From the NCBI GenBank assembly GCA_963784805.1, contig CAWASR010000006.1, positions 1 to 64,000 of the forward strand: a DNA stretch of 64,000 bases, read 5' to 3'. How positions within the stretch are numbered: the first letter of the stretch is position 1; each line of letters opens with the position of its first letter. Shown here in pieces: positions 34,189 to 44,175 of the stretch. The notes under the pieces were generated by a model. That model did not search any database. It had not been told where the DNA came from and saw only the letters and a program-made list of their open reading frames with translations. This stretch comes from Roseiarcus sp963784805. Lineage in GTDB: Bacteria; Pseudomonadota; Alphaproteobacteria; Rhizobiales; Beijerinckiaceae. The translations under genes were made by a program, and so were the position numbers.

Positions 34189-35253
34189 CTACGCCGGCGA
34201 TCCGGCCGCCGCGCCGCATTCGCGTATGACGGCGACCGGCTCGACCGCCCAGCGACGCGCGAACGGCGCCGCAGCGGCGAACAGGACGGTCGCGCCGATA
34301 ACGTCCCAAACATAGTGACCGCCGATCGGGATGATCGAGAGCAAGATGACGCCGTTGATCGCCAGACTGATCGCCCAGGCGAATCGGGTCCGCCAAAATG
34401 CGTAGATCGCCAGCAACACCATCACGGTATGGAAGGACGGAAATACGACAACTCCTTCCAGGTGCGAAGGATCGATGACGCGCAGACCCCCGGAACGATA
34501 GGCCTCCATCGTCCTGGCGTAAAAGACGCTTGCGCCTGTCGGCAGCCGTTGCGACAAATCCGCCGGCAGTGGCGCATAGACAGCGAATCCCTTAGCCGGC
34601 GTCACGATCGAGATGACGACGGTGACGGTCAAGAGAATGGCGTACAGCAACACAAATGTTCGCAGCCGCTGATATTGTCCAGATACGGCAAGGACGACAG
34701 GCGCGACAAAGATCATGGGGACCGCCAACGGGTACGCTGCGCCCAGCATCGCGCCGAAATTCGGATGCCGGGCGACCCATCCGAGGATCGCCCGATAATC
34801 GACGCCCACGGCGTCGCTCCAGGCCATGAAACGTGCGTCTTGAAGCGGAAACGAGGTCGTCAACCCGACGATGGCCAGCCATGCGTTGACGTAGGAGGCC
34901 CAAATCAAAATGCCCAACGCGCCAAAAATGTAAGCGACCGCCTGTTCGTTGCGATGGTCGCGGTAGAAGAAAAAGAGCGCCGCCATCAGAATGTTCGGAG
35001 CGGTTCCGAGCGCGATAGCCCGCGGCGTCGCGGTGAAGCCCTTGACGGCGGCAAGGCAGCATAACAGTGCCGTCGCAAAGGCCGTGGTGGCGAGGGCGGC
35101 CGGCGGAAAGCTCGCCCGAACGGGAATAGGCTCGACCGCGGAGGACGGCGAATGCGCAATCGCCGCAGTCTGCGACGAAGCGGCGGCTGGTCGCGCGAGA
35201 TACAACAGGCGCCTCGAGAGAAACACTGAACCCTCAGGCAACGTAGCGCACAT
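34189..35253 (-). CDS. PAP2-superfamily phosphatase/inositolphosphotransferase-like membrane protein
   Basis: This inner-membrane protein of about 354 residues has several TM helices and the PAP2 motifs P-S-F-H-T (residues near 260) and I-G-G-H-Y-V-W-D-V-I-G, with the two histidines and aspartate of the catalytic site. The spacing is that of the Aur1/IPT1-like subgroup, which handles phospholipid head groups. The start is uncertain: ATG 35253 is used here, and an in-frame ATG at 35373 would add a 40-residue polar leader. Neither has a clear ribosome site. It is divergent from proS and convergent with trxC. Confidence 0.75.
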   Translation of the reverse strand: MCATLPEGSVFLSRRLLYLARPAAASSQTAAIAHSPSSAVEPIPVRASFPPAALATTAFATALLCCLAAVKGFTATPRAIALGTAPNILMAALFFFYRDHRNEQAVAYIFGALGILIWASYVNAWLAIVGLTTSFPLQDARFMAWSDAVGVDYRAILGWVARHPNFGAMLGAAYPLAVPMIFVAPVVLAVSGQYQRLRTFVLLYAILLTVTVVISIVTPAKGFAVYAPLPADLSQRLPTGASVFYARTMEAYRSGGLRVIDPSHLEGVVVFPSFHTVMVLLAIYAFWRTRFAWAISLAINGVILLSIIPIGGHYVWDVIGATVLFAAAAPFARRWAVEPVAVIRECGAAAGSPA

Positions 35254-35432
35254 TGGCTTTATCAATCGCTTAACGCAGCCCGCCCAAGGCGCCGGGAGGT
35301 CGGCGCGGTCTCGTGCGCAACTTTTCGATTTGGGTTCGGCTGCGGCTTGCCCTTTTCCCGTCACTGAGGCCATAAGGCGCTCGAGCGCGGGCGCTTCTCT
35401 CGCGCTCGATTCGGTTCTGATGAGCGTCGCCC

Positions 35433-36761
35433 ATGCGTCTTAGCCGCTATTTCCTGCCGATCCTGAAGGAAACGCCGAAAGAGGCCGAGATCGTCTCGCA
35501 TCGGCTGATGCTGCGCGCCGGCATGATCCGGCAGGAGGCGGCCGGGATCTACGCCTGGCTGCCGATGGGGGTCAGGGTTCTGCACAAGATCTGCGCCATC
35601 GTGCGCGAGGAGCAGAACCGCGCGGGCGCGATTGAAGTGCTGATGCCGACGATCCAGTCAGCGGAACTGTGGCGGGAATCCGGCCGCTACGAGGACTATG
35701 GCAAGGAGATGCTGCGCATCCGCGATCGGCACGACCGCGACATGCTGTTCGGGCCGACCAACGAGGAGATGATCACGGAAATATTCCGCGCCTCCGTTCG
35801 CTCGTACAAGGACCTGCCGCTCAACCTCTTCCATATCCAGTGGAAGTTTCGCGATGAAGTCCGGCCCCGCTTCGGGGTGATGCGCAGCAGAGAATTCCTG
35901 ATGAAGGACGCCTATTCGTTCGACCTCGACGAGGCTGGCGCGCGCCACTCCTACAACAGAATGTTCACCGCCTACTTGCGCACCTTCGCGCGCCTGGGCC
36001 TGACCGCGATCCCGATGCGCGCCGACACCGGCCCGATCGGCGGCGATCTTTCGCACGAATTCGTCATTCTGGCCTCAACCGGCGAGAGCGAAGTGTTCTG
36101 CCATCGCGACTATCTGTCGTTTCGGACGCCGCCCGAGGGGATCGACTTTGACAGCGCCGAGGCGATGCAGGAGGTGTTCGACAAATGGACGTCTCTTTAT
36201 GCTGCGACCTCCGAAAAGCACGATCCAGCCGCCTACGCCGGGCTTCCTGAGCCTGCCCAGATATCCGCCCGCGGGATCGAGGTCGGCCATATTTTCTACT
36301 TCGGAACCAAATACTCACTGCCGATGAAGGCGGTCGTCAACGGACCGGACGGCAAGGAGCATTCCGTGCATATGGGCTCTTACGGCATTGGCCCGAGCAG
36401 GCTCGCGGCGGCGCTGATCGAGGCGAACCACGACGAGGCCGGAATCATCTGGCCGGAGGCGGTCGCGCCGTTCCGGGTCGGGCTCATCAATCTGAAAATG
36501 GGCGACGCGGCCTGCGACGGCGCCTCGGCGCACATTCATGCTTCGCTGGAAAGAGCGGGAATTGACGTTCTGTACGACGACCGTGATGAACGGCCAGGCG
36601 CGAAATTCGCGACTATGGACCTGATCGGCGCGCCGCATCAGATCATTGTCGGCCCGAAGAGCCTCGCGGAGGGCAAGGTCGAGCTCAAGTCGCGCCGGGA
36701 CGGCGAACGAGAACTCGCGAGCGTAGACGCCGCGATCGCGCTGCTGGGCGGAAAGGCGTGA
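35433..36761 (+). CDS. proS: Prolyl-tRNA synthetase
   Basis: This 442-residue class II synthetase charges tRNA-Pro. Motif 2 (F-H-I-Q-W-K-F-R-D-E-V-R-P-R-F-G-V-M-R-x-R-E-F), motif 3 (M-G-S-Y-G-I-G-P-S-R) and the anticodon-binding C-terminal domain (Y-D-D-R-D-E-R-P-G-A-K-F) are clear. The editing (INS) domain found in most bacterial ProS (about 570 residues) is absent, as is normal for alphaproteobacteria. The ATG at 35433 begins the conserved M-R-L-S-R-Y-F-L-P. A repeat element separates it from lolC. Confidence 0.96.
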   Translation: MRLSRYFLPILKETPKEAEIVSHRLMLRAGMIRQEAAGIYAWLPMGVRVLHKICAIVREEQNRAGAIEVLMPTIQSAELWRESGRYEDYGKEMLRIRDRHDRDMLFGPTNEEMITEIFRASVRSYKDLPLNLFHIQWKFRDEVRPRFGVMRSREFLMKDAYSFDLDEAGARHSYNRMFTAYLRTFARLGLTAIPMRADTGPIGGDLSHEFVILASTGESEVFCHRDYLSFRTPPEGIDFDSAEAMQEVFDKWTSLYAATSEKHDPAAYAGLPEPAQISARGIEVGHIFYFGTKYSLPMKAVVNGPDGKEHSVHMGSYGIGPSRLAAALIEANHDEAGIIWPEAVAPFRVGLINLKMGDAACDGASAHIHASLERAGIDVLYDDRDERPGAKFATMDLIGAPHQIIVGPKSLAEGKVELKSRRDGERELASVDAAIALLGGKA

Positions 36762-36771
36762 TGGAGCGGCT

Positions 36772-36882
36772 GCCCCTCATCCCGCCGGTTTCGCCGACGG
36801 CATTCTTCCGCAAGCGGGAGGAGGGAGCGGCGGCGGCTCCAAGCCCCTCGCCCGCGTGCGGGAGAGGGGTTGGGATGAGGAC
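36772..36882. repeat. REP-like palindromic element
   Basis: This lies between proS and lolC. The ends CCCCTCATCCC and GGGATGAGG are inverted, and the interior holds CCCGC...GCGGG-type palindromes (CCTCGCCCGCGTGCGGGAGAGG). It is a typical high-copy intergenic repeat. Confidence 0.65.
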
Positions 36883-36903
36883 CGCTCGCCTGCGTAGGGG
36901 CGG

Positions 36904-38220
36904 ATGGCAAGGAGCCCCGAATTGACCGCCTCCGCGGTCGACGCGGCCGCCTCCTCGAAATCGCCGTCGACGAGGGCCTTCTCGGCTTTCGAATGGATGG
37001 TGGCGTTCCGTTACCTGCGCGCTCGCAATGCCCAGCGCTCGATCTCGGTCATCGCCGGGTTTTCGTTTCTCGGAATCGTGCTCGGCGTCGCGGCGCTGAT
37101 TGTCGTAATGTCGGTGATGAACGGCTTCCGTCACGACCTGATGGAGAAGATGATTGGCCTGAACGGCCACATGTTCCTGCAAGGGGTTGAGACGCCGCTG
37201 ACCGATTACGAAGCGGTGGCCGAGCGCGTCAGCAAGGTTCCCGGAGTCACCTTGGCGCTGCCGCTGGTCGAGGGGCAGGCCTTCGCGAGTTCCCCTTACG
37301 GCTCGTCCGGCGCACTGGTGCGCGGCATCCGCGGCAAGGACTTGGCGCGCCTTCCCGGCGTCAGCGGCCACATTATCCAGGGGTCGCTCGACGGCTTCGA
37401 TCAGGGGCAGGGAGTCGCTGTCGGCGTGAAGCTCGCCGAGCATTTGAGCCTAAGGGTGGGCGACAAGGTGACGCTGATCGCGCCTCACGGGGCGGAGACG
37501 CCGTTCGGCGTCACGCCGCGCATGAAGACCTATACGGTCGCCGCCATCTTCCAGATCGGCATGTCGACTTTCGACAACACCTTCATCTTCATGCCGTTCG
37601 CCGAGGCCCAGACGTTTTTCAACGACGAAGGCCAGGCCAATGTGATCGAGGTCTATGTCGCGGATCCCGACAATATGGACGCGATGCGCCGCCGTATCGA
37701 ACCCGCGCAGCAACGTCCGATGATCGACACCGACTGGCGTCAGCTCAACCGCAGCTTCTTCGACGTGCTCGCAGTTGAGAGCAATGTGATGTTCGCCATT
37801 CTGGCCCTCATCATGCTGGTCGCCGCGCTCAACGTCATTTCTGGCCTCATCATGCTAGTGCAGGACAAGGCGCGCGCGATTGCCGTCCTGCGCACGATGG
37901 GCGCGACACGCGGCGCGATTATGCGGATCTTTCTTATCACCGGCGCCACGATCGGCGTCGTCGGCACCGGCGTCGGCCTTGTCCTTGGACTTCTCGTCGC
38001 GCACAACGTCGAGCCGATCCGCCGGAGCCTCGCTTGGCTGACGGGCGCGAATTTGTTCCCGTCCGAATTCTATTTCCTGTCGCAACTGCCTTCGCGCGTG
38101 GAGACGACGGACGTCGTCGCCGTCGTGGCCTTGGCGCTGTTCCTCTCGATCGCCGCGACGATTTATCCGTCGTGGCGCGCGGCGAGGCTCGATCCGGTCG
38201 AGGCGCTGCGCTATGAATGA
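36904..38220 (+). CDS. lolC: Lipoprotein-releasing ABC transporter permease (LolC/E)
   Basis: This 438-residue inner-membrane subunit extracts lipoproteins for delivery to LolA. There is one TM helix near residues 50-70 (V-I-A-G-F-S-F-L-G-I-V-L-G-V-A-A-L-I), a large periplasmic domain with the LolC/E opening V-M-S-V-M-N-G-F-R, then three C-terminal TM helices of the FtsX type (ending L-D-P-V-E-A-L-R-Y-E). In this group a single LolC/E protein usually forms a homodimer. The stop overlaps the lolD start by 8 bp, so they are coupled. Confidence 0.93.
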   Translation: MARSPELTASAVDAAASSKSPSTRAFSAFEWMVAFRYLRARNAQRSISVIAGFSFLGIVLGVAALIVVMSVMNGFRHDLMEKMIGLNGHMFLQGVETPLTDYEAVAERVSKVPGVTLALPLVEGQAFASSPYGSSGALVRGIRGKDLARLPGVSGHIIQGSLDGFDQGQGVAVGVKLAEHLSLRVGDKVTLIAPHGAETPFGVTPRMKTYTVAAIFQIGMSTFDNTFIFMPFAEAQTFFNDEGQANVIEVYVADPDNMDAMRRRIEPAQQRPMIDTDWRQLNRSFFDVLAVESNVMFAILALIMLVAALNVISGLIMLVQDKARAIAVLRTMGATRGAIMRIFLITGATIGVVGTGVGLVLGLLVAHNVEPIRRSLAWLTGANLFPSEFYFLSQLPSRVETTDVVAVVALALFLSIAATIYPSWRAARLDPVEALRYE

Positions 38221-38908
38221 CGCTGGGCGCTTCTCCGCGCTAACGCTCGATCGCGTCGAGCGCCGCTATGGCCTCGGCGATACGACGGTTGAGGTGCTCA
38301 CCGGCGCGTCTCTGGCGCTTTTCTCCGGTCAATCGGTCGCGCTGGTCGCGCCGTCCGGCGCCGGCAAGTCGACTCTCCTGCATCTGGCGGGCCTGTTGGA
38401 GCAGCCCAACGCCGGCGAGGTGACGGTCGCAGGCGCGCCCACCTCGACGATGAGCGACGAGCGGCGCACCGCGCTCAGGCGCAGCCAGATCGGCTTCGTC
38501 TATCAGTTCCATCACCTGTTGCCGGAATTCTCGGCGCTGGAGAACCTGATCCTGCCGCAGATGATCGCCGGGCTCCCGCGAGCGGAAGCGGCGAGCCGCG
38601 CCCGCGAATTGCTCGGGTATCTCGGCCTCGGCGCCCGCGAGAGCCATCGCCCGGCGGAGCTCTCGGGCGGAGAGCAGCAGCGGGTCGCCATCGCACGCGC
38701 GGTGGCCAACGGCCCGCGCGTTCTGCTCGCCGACGAGCCGACCGGAAATCTCGATCCCAAGACCGCCGACCACGTGTTCGCGACGCTGACCGCGCTGGTG
38801 GAGGCGACGGGACTGGCCGCGCTGATCGCCACCCACAACCTCGACCTCGCCGCCCGCATGGACCGCCGCGTGACCATCCGCGACGGGCAGGTCATGGAGA
38901 TGGCGTGA
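38213..38908 (+). CDS. lolD: Lipoprotein-releasing system ATP-binding protein LolD
   Basis: This 231-residue ATPase partners the permease encoded just upstream (overlap ATGAATGA). It has Walker A A-P-S-G-A-G-K-S-T-L-L-H, the LolD-type Q-F-H-H-L-L-P-E-F-S-A-L-E-N, signature L-S-G-G-E-Q-Q-R-V-A-I-A-R-A, Walker B V-L-L-A-D-E-P-T-G-N-L-D and the H-loop T-H-N. It acts on the cytoplasmic face of the inner membrane and energises lipoprotein release. A small membrane protein gene follows after one base. Confidence 0.95.
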   Translation: MNDAGRFSALTLDRVERRYGLGDTTVEVLTGASLALFSGQSVALVAPSGAGKSTLLHLAGLLEQPNAGEVTVAGAPTSTMSDERRTALRRSQIGFVYQFHHLLPEFSALENLILPQMIAGLPRAEAASRARELLGYLGLGARESHRPAELSGGEQQRVAIARAVANGPRVLLADEPTGNLDPKTADHVFATLTALVEATGLAALIATHNLDLAARMDRRVTIRDGQVMEMA

Positions 38909-38909
38909 G

Positions 38910-39119
38910 ATGCGCCGCGCGATGGCCGGTCTCTTCGGCCTGGTCACGGGATACGCCGTCGCCGCGCTCCTCGGCTACTGGGGGGTCGAGTATTTTTCCG
39001 GCAATACGTTCGATCGTTCCCTGGAGGCGAGCATGACCTCCGTATTCTTCTACGGCCCGGCTGGGGCCATCGTCGGGCTTGTCGCCGGGATTGTCTTCGG
39101 CGGCAGCGGGCGGGCCTGA
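38910..39119 (+). CDS. Small membrane protein, 69 aa
   Basis: This starts one base after the lolD stop (MRRAMAGLFGLVTGYAVA). Two hydrophobic segments (residues 5-25 and 47-65) flank a polar loop with G-Y-W-G-V-E-Y-F-S-G-N. The C-terminal half is a glycine-rich TM helix (G-P-A-G-A-I-V-G-L-V-A-G-I-V-F-G-G). Tight spacing makes it part of the lol operon. Conserved 'hypothetical' proteins of this size often follow lolD in related genomes, but that is recollection. Function is unknown. Confidence 0.7.
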   Translation: MRRAMAGLFGLVTGYAVAALLGYWGVEYFSGNTFDRSLEASMTSVFFYGPAGAIVGLVAGIVFGGSGRA

Positions 39120-39173
39120 AAGCGGCCTCGGCGCCGCTCCAAATTCGCTCCGCCGCTTCGATCTACGCGAGGT

Positions 39174-39737
39174 TCAGGCCTCCAACTGCTCCACGGCCTG
39201 CACGTCCGGCAGGAAGTGCTTGAGCAAGTTCTGGATTCCGTTGCGCAACGTCGCAGTCGAGGAGGGGCAGCCGGAGCAGGCGCCCTTCATCTTCAGATAG
39301 ACCACCCCGTCGCGAAAACCCTTAAAGATGATATCGCCGCCGTCGCCCGCGACCGCAGGGCGAACGCGGGTTTCGATCAACTCCTTGATTGCCTCGACCG
39401 TCTCGGCGTCCTTGGGGTCGAAGAACTCACCAGTCCCGGCCGCGTCGGCGCCGCCGATCTCGATCAGCGGCGCGCCGGAAAGATAGAATTCCGTCACGAC
39501 ACCGAGGACGGCCGGCCTCAGGTGTTGCCATTCGCCTTCCGATTTGGTGACGGAAATGAAGTCGGAAGCGAAGAACACGCCGCCGACGCCCGGCAACTGC
39601 ATCAACGCTTTGGCCAGCGGCGAGCGTTCGGCAGCGGCAAGATCGCGCGCTTCGAAGGTGCCCTCGTCCATCACCGTTCGCCCGGGCAGGAATTTCAACG
39701 TCGCGGGATTGGGGGTCGCTTCGGTCTGAATGAACAT
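39174..39737 (-). CDS. NifU-family Fe-S scaffold (Nfu type)
   Basis: This 187-residue protein has an N-terminal Nfu domain (M-F-I-Q-T-E-A-T-P-N-P-A-T-L-K-F-L-P-G) and a C-terminal NifU domain with the cluster-binding C-S-G-C-P-S-S. It delivers [4Fe-4S] clusters to target enzymes such as lipoate synthase or aconitase. It lies between the lol operon and sdaA, whose product is itself a [4Fe-4S] enzyme. The convergence with the lol operon leaves 54 bp. Confidence 0.93.
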   Translation of the reverse strand: MFIQTEATPNPATLKFLPGRTVMDEGTFEARDLAAAERSPLAKALMQLPGVGGVFFASDFISVTKSEGEWQHLRPAVLGVVTEFYLSGAPLIEIGGADAAGTGEFFDPKDAETVEAIKELIETRVRPAVAGDGGDIIFKGFRDGVVYLKMKGACSGCPSSTATLRNGIQNLLKHFLPDVQAVEQLEA

Positions 39738-39934
39738 GGGATCTACGCCTCCGGGCTTTGTAGATAGGCGCGGCGGCGCGCCGCGGCAAGGATTTGAGTC
39801 CGCGACCGGGCGTCCATCTGTTTTTGGTGCAGCCTCGGCAAGAAAATTGGGCTGGTGCGGGCGGACAGCAGCGCCCGCGATCGCTTATGGTGGCGTGGCG
39901 TGCGACGAGCCGCCGGCCAAGCCATGGCGCAGTG

Positions 39935-41305
<1,371 letters not shown>

Positions 41306-41317
41306 GGGTGTAGCGCC

Positions 41318-42061
41318 CTATCGCTCGACCCGAGTCCAACCGTGCAGCCCGAGGCGCTCTTGCGGCAGGTAGGCCGCCTTGTAGCCCATCTTTCTTGAGC
41401 CCTCGACCCAATAGCCGAGATAGACGTGCGGTAGGCCGAGGCGGCGCGCCTTCTCGATATGATCGAGAATTACGAAACTTCCCAGCGAACGGCGCGCCTC
41501 GTCCGGCTCGTAGAAAGAATAGACGAGCGACAGTCCGTCGGCGAGGCGATCGGTCAGGCATACGGCGTAAAGCGGGCCAGCACGCAATTCCTCCTCGGGC
41601 GCGCAACGGAGGCGGTACTCGACGAGATGGGTGTCGATGTGGGTGTCTTCGACCATCATCGAGAAATCCAGTGATGACATGTCCGCCATGCCGCCGTCGG
41701 GGTGGCGGGCGTCGAGATAGGTCCGAAACAGGGCGAAATGCTCGTTGGTCGGCTTTGGCGGGACGAAAACGCCGGCCAGATCAGCGTTGGCGCGGAGCGC
41801 TCTGCGCTGGCAGGCGCTTGGACGAAAATCGTCGACCAGCACACGCACCGAGACGCAGGCGCGACAACATTCGCAGGCGGGTCGATAAGCGATCGTCTGC
41901 GATCGGCGGAACCCGGTCTGTGTCAGAAGGTCGTTGAGTGCGGCCGCGCGCTTTCCGACGAGGTGGGTAAAAATCTTGCGCTCGTGCTGTCCAGGCAAAT
42001 AGGGGCAGGCCGACGGGGCCGTGAGATAGAATTGCGGGGCGTCGCGCACTTCCTTCGTCAC
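41318..42061 (-). CDS. bpt: Aspartate/glutamate leucyltransferase (Bpt)
   Basis: This 247-residue aminoacyl-tRNA-protein transferase adds leucine to proteins with N-terminal Asp or Glu, feeding them to ClpS/ClpAP. It has the N-terminal family cysteine cluster (Y-R-P-A-C-E-C-C-R-A-C-V-S-V-R) and the C-terminal G-L-P-H-V-Y-L-G-Y-W-V-E-G-S-R-K-M-G-Y-K. It converges with sdaA (12 bp apart) and is followed upstream by the RDD gene. Confidence 0.94.
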   Translation of the reverse strand: MTKEVRDAPQFYLTAPSACPYLPGQHERKIFTHLVGKRAAALNDLLTQTGFRRSQTIAYRPACECCRACVSVRVLVDDFRPSACQRRALRANADLAGVFVPPKPTNEHFALFRTYLDARHPDGGMADMSSLDFSMMVEDTHIDTHLVEYRLRCAPEEELRAGPLYAVCLTDRLADGLSLVYSFYEPDEARRSLGSFVILDHIEKARRLGLPHVYLGYWVEGSRKMGYKAAYLPQERLGLHGWTRVER

Positions 42062-42128
42062 GCTGTCCCCCAGCTCCTCATTGAACGCGCCACTTCCAAC
42101 TCTCCGGACCCAGCAGCGGCCTTGCGCT

Positions 42129-42575
42129 TTACAACCTTCGCACTATCACGACGCCGGCAATGATGTCGTGCAGACACCGCTTTTCCGCATCGACCAGCGA
42201 TACGAGAAAGATCGGCGGAAAGAACCAGCTCACGTAAAAGAGGACCGCCTGGACGGCCGCGTTGACGAACGGCACGCGCGCTCCGGTATCGTGCATCCGC
42301 ATCTCGAGGTCCATCGCCCGCATTCCGGGCGTCGCCATTTTCCTGCCGGAAACAGAAAGCCCGTTATAGAAGAAAGCGACGATCGGATAGAGCGGCGGCA
42401 GGAAGAACAGCGCCAAGCCGAGCGTCAGCACGATCGATGCGATCCATAACAGGGCGACAAGGACGCTGACGAGAACGAGATCGAAGCATACCGCCAGGAT
42501 GCGGCGCGCACGCACCCCCGCCAGCGCGTCGCCGCGCAACGGCTGAACTGGCGTCGCTGCAAGCGAATTGGACAT
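42129..42575 (-). CDS. RDD-family membrane protein
   Basis: This 148-residue inner-membrane protein has an R-A-R-R-I-L-A-V-C-F-D-L-V-L RDD-like start (the usual R-x-x-A-x-x-x-D motif), two long TM helices (residues about 30-55 and 62-80), G-R-K-M-A-T-P-G-M-R-A-M-D-L and a third TM before a D-A-x-K-R-x-L-H-D end. It transports or senses small ions in some bacteria, but the role here is unknown. A GGAGGTTTAC ribosome site supports ATG 42575. Confidence 0.85.
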   Translation of the reverse strand: MSNSLAATPVQPLRGDALAGVRARRILAVCFDLVLVSVLVALLWIASIVLTLGLALFFLPPLYPIVAFFYNGLSVSGRKMATPGMRAMDLEMRMHDTGARVPFVNAAVQAVLFYVSWFFPPIFLVSLVDAEKRCLHDIIAGVVIVRRL

Positions 42576-42639
42576 GTAAACCTCCGGGCGCGGCTCACCC
42601 CGAGCACGCGTCAAGGATGTGGGACGCGACCGGGTCAAG

Positions 42640-44043
42640 TCAAGAGCGTCGTGGAAGCAGGTTGTGCGTTACTGACTCGCGCGAACCCAGCAGACCGGAA
42701 GGGCGCAAGGCGATGAAGATCACCAGCAGCGCGTAGACCGCCAGGTCGCGATCATCGATCGGGTACAGAGCCGACCAGCCCGCCTCGACAGCGCCGACGA
42801 CGAGCCCGCCCAGGAAGGCGCCCGGAAGAGAGCCAATGCCGCCGACGATCGCCGCCGCCAGCGCCTTGAGGGTCAGCGTCGCCGAAAGTCCGTAGCCGAC
42901 TGCGCCGTAGGCCGCCGTCATCGTTGCACCCGCAATGCCCGCGAGAGCGCCCGAAAGCGCGAACGCTCTGGCGGTCGTCGCGGAGGGACTGATGCCCATC
43001 ATTTCGGCGGCGAGCGGGTCGTCGGCATAGGCCCGCCACTCGCGACCCATTCGGGTCCAGCGAAAGATCAGGACCAGGCCGAGGCCGACACCGAGCGCCA
43101 CCGCGCTGGCGACGAAAGTCATCGGCGTAGCGACTGTGACGAAATCGCCGGCGCGGGCGATCGCGAAAGGCTGGTTCAGCTGCGGGCTCATCCAACTGGA
43201 TCGATCGCCTTGCGCGAGTCGCAGCAGTTCCTGCAGGAAAAGCGCCAGACCGACAGTCGCCACCAGCGCCTGCTGCCCATTCGCATGTCGCAACGGAATG
43301 AAGACGCAGGCTGCTGAAGCGTAACTCCACATTGAGGCGACAACGGCGGCTAGGACAAAGGCGGCCGTCAGCAAAGGGCCGGGCGGTGTGCTGGTCAGCA
43401 CGAACGCCGTCATTGCCGCCGCATAGCCGCCGGCCGCGGCGAGTTCGCCGAAAGCGAAATTGATCCGCCCGATGAGGCCGTAGATCAGCGAATATGCGGT
43501 CGCCAGCAGCGCGTATATAGCCGCCAGCGGCAGTCCGTCCAGCGCCATCTGCAGCCCGTAGGCGAGCCCGTGGGGGAGTTTGAGCAAACCTTCGATGTTG
43601 CCGAGCGGCGCCGGATCCGCCGCGCGACCCTCGGGGGTCGCCAGCCAATAGCGGATCAGAAACAGAAGCCTTGCGTCGGAAAGAGGCCGGCCGTCGAGCG
43701 CCAACGAAGTCAGATCGCTTGAGGCGTGCGGCCGGCCCGGCTCGCGGAAGCGGCACGCCGCTTCGTGGAGCCGAGGCTTCGCTCCGGCCATCTCCGCGCT
43801 GAACGCGACACTGAGGCCTCGCCCGTCCGGGTCGGGCGTCTGAGCGAGAATGGCGATCCGCGCATCCCGAGGCATGAGCGCCGGCAGCGCCATACGGCAG
43901 AGCCGCGCCTGGTCGGTCTCGAGCGCAGGCGAGCAGCCCACAAGCAGACCTAGCGCAATCAGCAAGATGACGCAGGCTACGCCGCCAAGGACCGCCGCCG
44001 GCGAGCTGGCGCGCGGCAGCGGGAAGTCCGCGGGCGTAACCAT
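42640..44043 (-). CDS. Branched-chain amino acid-type ABC permease (LivH-like) with N-terminal extension
   Basis: This protein of about 467 residues has a C-terminal 290-residue half that is a LivH permease (L-P-L-A-A-I-Y-A-L-L-A-T-A-Y-S-L-I-Y-G-L-I-G-R-I-N-F-A-F-G, later G-G-I-G-S-L-P-G-A-F-L-G-G). The first roughly 170 residues are extra: a TM helix followed by V-G-C-S-P and a soluble periplasmic segment (A-R-L-C-R-M-A-L-P-A-L-M-P, R-Y-W-L-A-T-P-E-G-R). Residues 20-45 look like a lipoprotein-type signal, but the mature start is internal to one polypeptide. No LivM, LivG, LivF or LivK genes are adjacent. Confidence 0.8.
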   Translation of the reverse strand: MVTPADFPLPRASSPAAVLGGVACVILLIALGLLVGCSPALETDQARLCRMALPALMPRDARIAILAQTPDPDGRGLSVAFSAEMAGAKPRLHEAACRFREPGRPHASSDLTSLALDGRPLSDARLLFLIRYWLATPEGRAADPAPLGNIEGLLKLPHGLAYGLQMALDGLPLAAIYALLATAYSLIYGLIGRINFAFGELAAAGGYAAAMTAFVLTSTPPGPLLTAAFVLAAVVASMWSYASAACVFIPLRHANGQQALVATVGLALFLQELLRLAQGDRSSWMSPQLNQPFAIARAGDFVTVATPMTFVASAVALGVGLGLVLIFRWTRMGREWRAYADDPLAAEMMGISPSATTARAFALSGALAGIAGATMTAAYGAVGYGLSATLTLKALAAAIVGGIGSLPGAFLGGLVVGAVEAGWSALYPIDDRDLAVYALLVIFIALRPSGLLGSRESVTHNLLPRRS

Positions 44044-44175
44044 CGCTACGCAACTTATGGGCTGGGGTGAAAGCGTCAACTGTACAAACCGCCCAGACGG
44101 CCCCAAACACGCTTGAGGTTGGCGCCTCGAGTCGCTAGCGGTCCCTGGCGCGGCGGCAAGGAGTCCAGCGCGACC

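Noticed and set aside
36638..36910. Minus-strand ORF between proS and lolC
   Set aside because: It is the translation of a REP-like repeat, and overlaps the end of proS.
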